Below are positions 26,701-33,434 of a stretch of 48,617 bases of DNA, one piece after another. This DNA comes from Chitinophagaceae bacterium (lineage in GTDB: Bacteria; Bacteroidota; Bacteroidia; Chitinophagales; Chitinophagaceae). The translations under genes were made by a program, and so were the position numbers. The stretch's first letter is position 1; every line of letters starts with the position of its first letter. The notes under the pieces were generated by a model. The model was given only the letters and a program-made list of their open reading frames with translations. It searched no databases and had not been told where the DNA came from. The stretch is taken from the NCBI GenBank assembly GCA_947476485.1, contig CANJQU010000020.1:1-48617 (forward strand), given 5' to 3'.

Positions 26701-28676
26701 GAAACGATGCGGGCGGGAAAGGCAGCAGTGGAAAAGGTGGCGGCGGTAAGGGTGGTGGCAGCACAGACAACTCAGGTGGCAACCTGGACCAACAGGGCGG
26801 AGGAAATAGCGGAGGGAACAGCACCGGCGGCGGCAACTCGAATAATGCAGGCGGTAACACAGGTGGCAATGCCGGCGGTAATACCGGCGGGAGCGGTGGC
26901 GCGGGCAGTAAAGGTGGCAGCGCTACAAACGGAAACAATGGCAGCACAGGCCCTGGTGGTAATACCGGGACTGCGGGAGGAGGAAAAAACGGCGGTGGCA
27001 AGAACGGGGGGAACCAGGGAGGAGGAAAAGCAGACAGCACTAATAATGGAAACAACGGGGGCAACACAAGTTCCGGCGGAGGTATCCTCTCGGGTATCAA
27101 CACCGCAAACCTGACGGATGCACAGCTAGACTCGCTGGTGCGGGTGCAAAAAGAACAGGATGCTGCGAAGAGAGCTGCGGAAAAAGCAAAGAAGAAAGCC
27201 GCCAAGAAAGCAAAGCGCAAACTGAGGCGCAGCAAGATACCTGAGCTATCGGCCACTGAACAGGTGATCGGTCACCTGCTGACGATGGTAAACAGGGTAA
27301 CGCTGAACTATACTGAGACGGGCGGCACCATTTTACCCGGATATATGGACAGCACACGCTTCATGGGTGTGAACAATTATTCAAGCGCGCCGGGCTTTAA
27401 TTTTGTGTATGGATACCAGCCCAATTACAGCTGGCTGGCTGCACAGGCTGCGGCAGGCAGGCTGACGAGGGATTCCCTGTTCAATGCACAATTCCAGCAG
27501 ACCTATTCGCGGAATATCAACGCGACCGCTACAATACAGCCGCAAAAAGATTTCAGGGTTGATGTGACACTGACACAGACATTCAGCAAATCGCACAGTG
27601 AGCTGTATGCAGATACACTCGGAGCAAACGGCCCTGGTGAATTTCATCACTTTAACCCTTATGAGACGGGCTCATTCAACATCTCCTATATCGCGCTGCA
27701 CAGCATGTTCAATACTACCGACGTAACATCAGATATATACAAACAGTTCCTCAACAACCGTCCTATTATATCGCAGCGTATTGGTCTAAGCAATCCTTAT
27801 ACAAATGGTCTGCCTGACCCGGGTAACCCAGGCTACACCAAGGGTTACGGTCCATTCTCGCAGGATGTACTGGTACCATCATTTATTGCGGCATACACAG
27901 GTAAGAGCGCCAGTACACAGGCTCTTGTGGATTATAACCACACGAATGTACGCGACAATCCATTCAAATATTTCACACCACTGCCTAACTGGAAACTTAC
28001 CTATAACGGCCTGAGCAAGATACCATTCTTCGCAAAGGCTTTCACGAACTTTGTAGTCAATCATGGGTATACCGGCAGTGTATCCATGAACGGCTTCAAT
28101 GCCAACCTTTTGTTCAATGACCTTTATGGCCTGGGCTTTCCTTCGTTCATCGATTCGAATTCGCACAATTACATACCTTTCTTCCAGGTGCCAAACGTTA
28201 CCCTATCGCAGGCGTTCAACCCACTGATAGGATTTGATGCGGCGTTCAAGAACCATGTTACTGCGAAGTTCGAGGTGAGGAAATCCAAGATGGAAAGCCT
28301 CAGCCTGATAGACTACCAGATCAGCGAGAATACCAGCACTGAATATGTTGTTGGTTTTGGTTATCGCAAGAAGGGAATAAAACTGCCATTCAAGGTATTT
28401 GGAGCAACGAAACTGAAGAATGAGCTGATCATGAAAATGGACATAGGCGTAAGGGACGACAAGGCAAGCAATACTTTCTTTGCCAACAACATCAGTGTGG
28501 TATCACGGGGACAAAAGGTAGTGAGGGTATCGCCGAGCATAGACTATTCGGTGACGCAGAAACTGACGCTGCACTTCTTCTTCGACAGGTCGCAAACGGT
28601 GCCTTATGTATCCAACTCCTACCCTACTACCACTACCAGGGCGGGGCTGACACTAAGGTTTATTTTTGCGAATTAA
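20784..28676 (+). CDS. sprA: T9SS outer-membrane translocon SprA
   Basis: At 2630 residues this matches SprA (about 2400 in Flavobacterium johnsoniae), the giant beta-barrel through which T9SS cargo leaves the cell. After the signal segment comes the GFRTYYDYFDP region. SprA-family motifs follow: IKNPTLTQRAQKYGVFDFDMQMNINL, YNKALADFPIINSQITISKVEVWVTNRNG, GSIYIDNFEGTSSAYDL, and an aromatic beta-strand-rich second half ending RAGLTLRFIFAN. Residues about 1930-2100 form a Gly/Asn/Ser-rich insert followed by a Lys/Ala/Arg helix (about 2125-2150); this accounts for most of the extra length. It starts with TTG and a good ribosome site, and the polytopic membrane gene follows 54 bases after the stop. 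No frameshift in nearly 8 kb. Confidence 0.95.
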   Translation: MKGRSNFGYKLVVIIALGFVIANAGARGFRTYYDYFDPADTPTTKKPVIVPIKDINDSLHFPLHDKTGEPVTDYRRPKSIDLADPKNERSNIVYDADSNRYYFNDQIGREFMRNPTYLTLDEYTKYQGKRDEDAYWARRLDALMLFNKTPELPQMYKEGLFDRIFGSNTISVKPQGNVDVTFGGNWQNIKNPTLTQRAQKYGVFDFDMQMNINLLAQVGDKLKLNISNNTKATFDYQNVQKLDYSGKEDEMLKKIEAGNVSFPLKSNLISGVQSLFGLKTQLQFGKLWVTAVLSQQKSQRKSLTVQGGAQAQQIAIKANNYEENKDFLLAQYFRDNYNKALADFPIINSQITISKVEVWVTNRNGTVNGVRDVLCFMDLGEGDPYLNQMANPNSGIRGGLPDNRANRLYTEMVQSPNGRLQRAATNAAVALGLTQGQDFERTTARQLAATEFTFNPQLGYIMLNTQLNSDDVLGVAFRYTYKGKVYQVGEFAADLPPDTTNPKVLFLKLMKGTSSRPTLPVWKLMMKNIYALGGFGVSKENFTFNILYQDPGGGERRYMPEGPDEGVPFLSLLNLDRLNTQGERSPDGVFDFMEGITINTQQGKIIFPVLEPFGKDLLRAVTDSTKSNSPDPVLRRKYIYQVLYDSTKTVAQQQQSTDRYIMRGTYKSSSSSEIFLGGFNIPPGSVSVTAGGTRLIENQDYTVDYGLGRLKIINTGILNSGVPINIQYEDNATFGFQQQNFMAARLDYYVNKNLTLGGTIMRLNERPFTQQVSFGDDPIKNTVMGLDANYQTEVPAVTRALDKLPIYATTAPSFLNSNMEVAAILPGHPKQIDALDPEGSIYIDNFEGTSSAYDLKFPAQAWSLASTPFGAVDRNARVLYPEAQLDDQLANSLNRARIDWYTIEPTLVDPGSTVPSYVAKDPNQHYIRMIRQQDVFPNLSAPPLQNALPTFDIGFYPNQRGPYNFDVNANAYSSGVNLDGTLANPSTRWGGLTRPIDNTDFEASNVEYIQFWVMDPFINNPTAAGGSLYFNLGDVSEDILKDSRMFFENGIPSPFDGTKLDTTVWGYLPKFAQQITRAFDNDNTARTLQDVGYDGLPDTSSVPGQLTEQKKFSAFLTSLRLKLGPANPAYQQVLGDPSNDDYHYFRGSDFDTVNNNNGLGVLERYKRYNSPQGNSPITDPRASYATSSTTLPESEDINRDNTLNEGESYFQYRIDMTPGMQVGSNNIINVQNSFVKLPNGNTDSERWYQFKIPIENYDHKVGGKGDFRSIRFLRMFMSGWRDSAILRFATLELGRNQWRNYNYSLTTPGEAMPQQNQGLTDFTVTSVSIEENGSRYPTPYVIPPGVSRQLTTVSAGQTIQLNERALSLKTCALQDGDARAVYKEVNVDMRQFTYLRMFIHAETVVGQPEVRNADVAAFIRIGSDFTNNYYEYRMPLTVTRPGTSSADLVWPGTNEMNIVLQDLVEAKKERDARGWASYVPYYSTDSRGNTIVVVGNPNIGGAKNIMLGMLNPKKTNTTQGDDGLPKCAEIWFDELRMAGINDQAGYAAAGKVAVQLADLGNVNLSGSMHTAGYGNIDQKIGQRSQDNYTQYNTSTNLQLGKLMPKSWGVQLPFFAGYTQNVSNPKYDPNDADVLIDDEMSRARNVAARDSIKRATQDFTSIKSFNFTNVKIMGNTAAGTPSKPRKIWSIKNFDFSYSYNDQVKHNPTIAMDDLKTQRFGMGYTYAIKSKPIEPFKRFIRSKSKWFSLVKDFNFNPLPSTLTMRNDLTRINEETQVRNINDGSGYVIPPTFYKIFNWNRAYTLRWELAKSLSFDYSATNISRIDEPYGRLNTKEKKDSLWGRIKTFGHTTSYIQTFNSSYNVPLAKLPMTDWITMRLGYSANYSWTGAPPIAYDLGNTIGNTHTKTVTGELNLTQLYNKNRWLKALNTKSPSKGGGSKDISSPQGDNSKNLKDLRQTKGGPGGGSKDVSLDESGNDAGGKGSSGKGGGGKGGGSTDNSGGNLDQQGGGNSGGNSTGGGNSNNAGGNTGGNAGGNTGGSGGAGSKGGSATNGNNGSTGPGGNTGTAGGGKNGGGKNGGNQGGGKADSTNNGNNGGNTSSGGGILSGINTANLTDAQLDSLVRVQKEQDAAKRAAEKAKKKAAKKAKRKLRRSKIPELSATEQVIGHLLTMVNRVTLNYTETGGTILPGYMDSTRFMGVNNYSSAPGFNFVYGYQPNYSWLAAQAAAGRLTRDSLFNAQFQQTYSRNINATATIQPQKDFRVDVTLTQTFSKSHSELYADTLGANGPGEFHHFNPYETGSFNISYIALHSMFNTTDVTSDIYKQFLNNRPIISQRIGLSNPYTNGLPDPGNPGYTKGYGPFSQDVLVPSFIAAYTGKSASTQALVDYNHTNVRDNPFKYFTPLPNWKLTYNGLSKIPFFAKAFTNFVVNHGYTGSVSMNGFNANLLFNDLYGLGFPSFIDSNSHNYIPFFQVPNVTLSQAFNPLIGFDAAFKNHVTAKFEVRKSKMESLSLIDYQISENTSTEYVVGFGYRKKGIKLPFKVFGATKLKNELIMKMDIGVRDDKASNTFFANNISVVSRGQKVVRVSPSIDYSVTQKLTLHFFFDRSQTVPYVSNSYPTTTTRAGLTLRFIFAN
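26571..27090 (+). repeat. Glycine-rich low-complexity insert inside sprA
   Basis: About 170 codons of GGC/GGT-rich sequence encode runs of Gly with Asn, Ser, Lys and Thr (for example GGNTGGNAGGNTGG). It is part of the sprA frame and makes long misleading open frames on the other strand. Such DNA is prone to slippage, so strains may differ in length. Confidence 0.75.
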
Positions 28677-28730
28677 ACAGGCTGTACAGCCACAGGTGTG
28701 TTTTTTATACGATCTTTCGGAAACTCCAGT

Positions 28731-30326
28731 ATGCAGAAAACAATAAACACATTACTGCTTACCGGCTTTGCGCTGTGCCTGCTGCAGATATGGCTGCCGG
28801 CGTATTACCTTACCGGAGACGGGCCAAGCCATGTATACAATGCTCAAATACTGCATGACCTGTGGAACTATAGCAAGAGCTCGGCGTTTTACCATCATTT
28901 CTATCATGTACTTTACCGCCCTGACCCTAACTGGCTGTCCACATTTGTGATCGCGCTGCTACTGTATATTGTGAAGGCTGCTGTGGCTGAAAAAATACTT
29001 CTAACACTCTATGTATCGCTATTCACGCGAGGGTTTTATCTTTTGCTTCACAAGATAACGGGAGGCAAGTCATACTGGATGCTTGCGATCTACCTGTTTG
29101 TCTTTCCGCATGAGCTATCAAAAGGTTTTTACAACAGCACTTTTAGCATAGCCTTTTACTTTTGGGTAGTATGGGGCTGGTTAAGATTTCTTGAGAAGAG
29201 AAGTATCATAAACGGATTGCTATTCTTCGTGTTTACAGCGCTTATATATTTCACTCACCTGCTGGCGTTCGGACTGGCTGCATTTAGTTGCGCAGCATTG
29301 GCTTTGTCCTATGCGGTGGCTGAAACTAAAGAGAAAAAAAGTATTCCCAAGGTCTTTGCCGGGTATGCAGCACTGCTGGTATTACTGCTTGCTCCATTCC
29401 TATTGTTGTCTGCCATTTTCACGCAGCAGGAGGGGGGCTTGCAACTGTCGCTGGGACACCATTTCTACCGGCTGGTGGAACTGGCGCAGTTTAAATACCT
29501 CGTGAATGTTACGACACGGGAAAATATGTTTGCGCTTATAGCAGGTCTAACTATGCTATTGTTGTTTTGTTATGCTTTAATAAAATACAGGCTCAAGGCA
29601 GGAGTCAACAAATACGATGGGCTATTCCTCAGCCTGTTGTTCACAATACTTGTGTATGTCTGCTTTCCTGAAAGCTTTTTGGGACGACTGATACTGATAA
29701 CTATGCGGGTGCAGCCGCTGGCGGGCATACTGATTGCCTGTTGTATTGCCTATATAATGCCTGAAACGAAGACGAGAAAAGCAGGTGCAGTGGTTTTGTT
29801 TGTTTGCTTTGTTTGCCTTACGGCTGTGAGAATTAATTGCATGGCGGCGGCGGCCAGGGGCGCTGAAGATATTATGCTGGCCGGAGATAGAATCAGGATC
29901 AATTCGGTGGTGCTGCCCCTAAATTTTTCTCCTTCAGGAACAGATGAACAGGGACATACCATAGCAGACTGGAATTACCTGTTCAGCCATGCTACACAAT
30001 ACCTGGGCACGACCAGACCACTCATAATACTTGACAACTACGAAGCAAACATGGGCTACTTCCCGGTGAGATGGAATGATGCGGTGAATCCTTACAATCA
30101 CCTGAGCAAGTATGAAGGTATTGAGGGAACACCGCCCTATGCCACGATTGCTGAGTATAAACTAACAACCGGCGTAACGATCGACTATATATTGATGTGG
30201 TGCTACAACCCTTCATTCCTTCGGAATGAACATTTCAAGACATTGTATGCCGAGATAAATGCGGGGTATCATGTTGTATATACATCGCCTTCGGCAAGAA
30301 CTGTGCTGTGGGAGGTGAATAAGTAA
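28731..30326 (+). CDS. Polytopic membrane protein, GT-C-like
   Basis: The 531-residue protein has about 12 membrane helices over residues 1-390 and a soluble C-terminal part. The first periplasmic loop carries LTGDGPSHVYNAQILHDLW, whose Asp and His residues sit where GT-C glycosyltransferases hold their catalytic acid. The C-terminal section (DWNYLFSHATQYLGTTRPLIILDNYEAN) has no recognised domain. Substrate and acceptor are unknown; a role in surface glycosylation is inferred. It starts 54 bases after sprA, so the two may be co-transcribed. The ATG at 28731 is chosen over a GTG 33 bases upstream. It resembles the gene at 13050 in layout, but I did not align them. Confidence 0.65.
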   Translation: MQKTINTLLLTGFALCLLQIWLPAYYLTGDGPSHVYNAQILHDLWNYSKSSAFYHHFYHVLYRPDPNWLSTFVIALLLYIVKAAVAEKILLTLYVSLFTRGFYLLLHKITGGKSYWMLAIYLFVFPHELSKGFYNSTFSIAFYFWVVWGWLRFLEKRSIINGLLFFVFTALIYFTHLLAFGLAAFSCAALALSYAVAETKEKKSIPKVFAGYAALLVLLLAPFLLLSAIFTQQEGGLQLSLGHHFYRLVELAQFKYLVNVTTRENMFALIAGLTMLLLFCYALIKYRLKAGVNKYDGLFLSLLFTILVYVCFPESFLGRLILITMRVQPLAGILIACCIAYIMPETKTRKAGAVVLFVCFVCLTAVRINCMAAAARGAEDIMLAGDRIRINSVVLPLNFSPSGTDEQGHTIADWNYLFSHATQYLGTTRPLIILDNYEANMGYFPVRWNDAVNPYNHLSKYEGIEGTPPYATIAEYKLTTGVTIDYILMWCYNPSFLRNEHFKTLYAEINAGYHVVYTSPSARTVLWEVNK

Positions 30327-30370
30327 AGACATTGACAATAAAACAGCATACAAAACGTTTGCTAACTGAA

Positions 30371-31081
30371 ATGATCCGATTTTTTCTACGAGCGCTATGG
30401 ATATTGCCACTCTTGCTTATCCGGCTTCCATGCAACGCGCAAACAGATTTATCTGCAGGCATTGATATTGGCCTGCCCATGGTAATCACGCATAGCAAAA
30501 CGATGATCACAGCAGGGCAGATAAGCTCGGGATTGCATGCCGGCATCGTGTATAAACCGGACAATGCGCAATTTTTTCCGGGCCTTAGCTGCGCTTACGG
30601 CAGATCACGACTGCCACTGCAGACAGGCGGCAGAGATGTTGCCGCCCTGAATTTTAATTACCTGGACGTGATGCTCAATGAAAACCTGGAGATCAATTTG
30701 CGGCAGGGAAATCTGTTCGTCTACGGAGGCATCGGCTTTTCGCATTTAAACAAAAAGAGCGTTGCGCCCAGTGGTGTACAAACCATTGTGACAACAATAG
30801 ATTCCGTTCAAAACATCCGCAAAATATTCCCAACTGTCAACCTGGGGATCGAATATCACTATGGAGAAAACAGCATCCATAATTTTTACGTAGCGATCGG
30901 AGCAAAAATTTTCTACACTGCATTAGTTGCTGACCGGAATATATACTATGTCACGGTATCGGAACCAGGGAATAATATATACCACCATCACACCGATCTT
31001 ACCGGCGGCCTCATGAAGCCATGCTTCTATGTGGCATTACATTACAAAATACATAAAAAGAAAAGCAGCCAATATCTGTAA
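30371..31081 (+). CDS. Predicted outer-membrane beta-barrel protein
   Basis: The 236-residue protein starts with a signal peptide (IRFFLRALWILPLLLIRLPCNAQ) and continues in alternating beta-strand sequence: LSAGIDIGLPMVITH, SGLHAGIVYKPDNAQFFPGLSCAYGRSR, LFVYGGIGFSHLNKKS, FPTVNLGIEYHYGENS, ending CFYVALHYKIHKKKS. This is the pattern of small Bacteroidota barrels such as the OmpW/PorT-like groups; no specific family is claimed. It lies 44 bases after the membrane protein gene, likely in the same transcript. The ATG at 30371 is chosen over a TTG at 30332. Its 3' end overlaps a hairpin. Confidence 0.65.
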   Translation: MIRFFLRALWILPLLLIRLPCNAQTDLSAGIDIGLPMVITHSKTMITAGQISSGLHAGIVYKPDNAQFFPGLSCAYGRSRLPLQTGGRDVAALNFNYLDVMLNENLEINLRQGNLFVYGGIGFSHLNKKSVAPSGVQTIVTTIDSVQNIRKIFPTVNLGIEYHYGENSIHNFYVAIGAKIFYTALVADRNIYYVTVSEPGNNIYHHHTDLTGGLMKPCFYVALHYKIHKKKSSQYL

Positions 31082-31095
31082 TACCGACTGCTTTT
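31061..31095 (-). terminator. Probable terminator between convergent genes
   Basis: AAAAGCAG (31061-31068) and CTGCTTTT (31088-31095) are perfect 8-base arms around a 19-base loop. On the minus strand the hairpin is followed by CTTTTTATG, a T-rich run, suiting the subtilase gene that ends at 31125. The loop is long, so confidence is moderate. Confidence 0.5.
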
Positions 31096-31124
31096 CAGAA
31101 AAAATCCAATAATAAACGAAGGGT

Positions 31125-33392
31125 CTATTCAACCACCATCCTGATAACGGCGTATCCGCTCAGTGAGGCTATCCTTGTAAAGTAGATGCCCCGTGCCAGC
31201 TTGCCTGTGTTGAATTCCCTGGTGTTTGTACCAACATTTACAGCCCAATCCTGCTTGCTCACTACCGTGCCGGTGATATCCATCACAGATACTGTGAGCT
31301 GCTCTTGAGCTCTGCTATTGTACGATATACTAAAGCCGCCATCGTTTGGATTGGGGTAAAGTATACAGTCCAGCGGATCTGCGGTCAGCGTGTTCTCTAC
31401 GCTAAGTGTGCCGGTCATATAGCGCAGGGCCTTGTATGCGTTTATCTTGCCATGGCCCCAGGTTGAATTACCTTCGGGAGGAAGAACACCGGTATATGAA
31501 TCTTTAATAGCTGTAGCTGCAAGGATGCTCTTTACAGAGTCAGGCGTCAGCGTGGGGTGCATCTGCATCATCATAGCCACAATACCGGCGACACAAGGAG
31601 AAGCCATAGATGTACCCGCAGACATAGCATAGGGATACTTCCTGCCACCCACTGTATCGATGCTGATGATACTGGTGTAGTTAGCCTGACCGTAATTATA
31701 GCTGGTATCGTAAGAGCTCACCGAAGATGCCAGCCCGAAACCGGGAGCGGATATATCTGGCTTTATCCGGTAATCTTCCGTGGGACCGAAACTGGAGAAG
31801 GGTGCGATCTTACCAACTGCCAGACCGGGACCTGAGTACCCATAAGTAGCCCCGGTAATGATACGGAAAGACAACTTGGACGTGTATGCTGCAGATGTAA
31901 TAGCTGAGCGCGTGCACCCGATATCAGACACCGTCTGGTTTGCATCGCCGGATACTGCGAATGAATAGCCCAGTTTCTTTAATGCACCATAATATCCTGA
32001 TGGTGGTATAATGTAGCCCTCCCACATATTTACGGTAGCTATTGCGGACTTAGTGCTCAGACAAATATTCTCGTGCACACGGCTATAGATATACACCAGT
32101 GCATGGGGCTTGCCATTGTATTCGGGAGCAGCCATTGTTATTGTCACAAAGCAGGTATCACTATTAGTGCCTACCAGGTAATAAGTCTGCGCTGTATCTG
32201 CCAGACACAAGTAAGGCGTGGAATCAACTGCAGTTGCCGCGTTATACAATTTTACACTAAGGCAAAAGCTTCTGCTGCTATCCGCCCACACATCCACCCA
32301 TGTCTTCTGATTGGCCGTATCCAGGTAAGGAGAGAACGTTACAAACGTATTCACAATAGTGTCTACACCTGACAACACTTTCTTCAGGTGCACGGTATCT
32401 TTCCCGTTATTACCAGCCGCGCAAACAAATATCTTGCCTGGTCCTGTAAGCGCATCGCACGCCTGGCTGAACAGTGAGTATCCATCATGCGGCCCAATTG
32501 TGGCGCCCCAACTCAGGTTCACCACTGCAGGCTTTCCTACGGAGGCAGCATAAGTATAGATGTAGTTCATCCCATCTACAATATCTGATTCACCTGCAAC
32601 AGTCCATTCTTCGGGAGCCGGCATAATGCCTACCAATACGAGGTCACTTTCAAAAGCCATGCCCCTGAACCTGCGATTGTTTGCATGGCTTCCATAACCA
32701 GATCCGGCAGCGATACCTGCCACATGCGTGCCATGAGACGTTATTGCAGTATCATATCCTACGGCCCTTATTACATTACTGTCGGTCATTTCATTGCCGT
32801 ATGCATAACCTGAAGGAGGCGTACCGGCAAGTTTTTGTGTCCACACTCTTTTTACACGATACTGGCTGTAAGTGGTATCATACATGGTGGGGTGATTGAA
32901 ATCGAAGCCCGCATCTATCACACCTACTATTACGTTTTTCCCGGTCATGGGCGCAGGCAGGTAAATGCCGTATTGTGCAGAGTCGGCCTTAGTCTGCTTC
33001 CTCGCAGAATCCAGCACAGGGAATATGGGGGCATCAAGGTCTATATATGAAATACCGTGCAGTGTTACAAACGATGAAAGGTTTTCGACTGGTATCTGGG
33101 CCGTCCAAATGTTACCGGCCCTTGTACCGATAAAAACGCCCAAAGCATCTAATTTGCCCTGATCAATATCTTCACCTACTTTAATAAATGCACTGATGTA
33201 GGTCTTATTATTGATCTTTTTGTAAACATATTCCGGCACGCGCGCCTTAGCGTTATTCAGCTTCTTGGCAGCTTCAAAATACTGCCTGGTAAATGCCGAC
33301 AGCCGCGGCATGGATGCATTGCTCTGTGCGTGCACAACCGGTAAACACCCAACAACAAGGGCGAGCCCGGCAAGTAGTTTCTTCATTATCAT
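31125..33392 (-). CDS. Secreted subtilisin-like (S8) serine protease with T9SS sorting domain
   Basis: The 755-residue protein has a signal peptide (MKKLLAGLALVVGCLPVVHAQ), a short propeptide-like region to about 145, and a subtilase domain. The catalytic triad is D160 (IVGVIDAGFDFNHP), H220 (SHGTHVAG) and S595 (GTSMASPCVAG). A roughly 200-residue insert with beta-rich sequence lies between H and S. Residues about 680-755 are a T9SS type A sorting domain (LYPNPNDGGFSISYN...). It should be secreted and attached to, or released from, the surface. Start is the first of two ATGs; the next is two codons in. It is read in the same direction as the Asp-box gene upstream, but a 42-base gap and no shared promoter evidence leave co-transcription open. 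Confidence 0.93.
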   Translation of the reverse strand: MIMKKLLAGLALVVGCLPVVHAQSNASMPRLSAFTRQYFEAAKKLNNAKARVPEYVYKKINNKTYISAFIKVGEDIDQGKLDALGVFIGTRAGNIWTAQIPVENLSSFVTLHGISYIDLDAPIFPVLDSARKQTKADSAQYGIYLPAPMTGKNVIVGVIDAGFDFNHPTMYDTTYSQYRVKRVWTQKLAGTPPSGYAYGNEMTDSNVIRAVGYDTAITSHGTHVAGIAAGSGYGSHANNRRFRGMAFESDLVLVGIMPAPEEWTVAGESDIVDGMNYIYTYAASVGKPAVVNLSWGATIGPHDGYSLFSQACDALTGPGKIFVCAAGNNGKDTVHLKKVLSGVDTIVNTFVTFSPYLDTANQKTWVDVWADSSRSFCLSVKLYNAATAVDSTPYLCLADTAQTYYLVGTNSDTCFVTITMAAPEYNGKPHALVYIYSRVHENICLSTKSAIATVNMWEGYIIPPSGYYGALKKLGYSFAVSGDANQTVSDIGCTRSAITSAAYTSKLSFRIITGATYGYSGPGLAVGKIAPFSSFGPTEDYRIKPDISAPGFGLASSVSSYDTSYNYGQANYTSIISIDTVGGRKYPYAMSAGTSMASPCVAGIVAMMMQMHPTLTPDSVKSILAATAIKDSYTGVLPPEGNSTWGHGKINAYKALRYMTGTLSVENTLTADPLDCILYPNPNDGGFSISYNSRAQEQLTVSVMDITGTVVSKQDWAVNVGTNTREFNTGKLARGIYFTRIASLSGYAVIRMVVE

Positions 33393-33434
33393 AAGTCTAA
33401 AAGTAAGGATATTCTTTTGTTTGAAAAATCCTGC

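Noticed and set aside
26426-27256. A 276-codon Pro/Leu-rich open frame on the minus strand
   Set aside because: It is the reverse reading of the sprA glycine-rich insert. The composition is explained by GGC/GGT codons.
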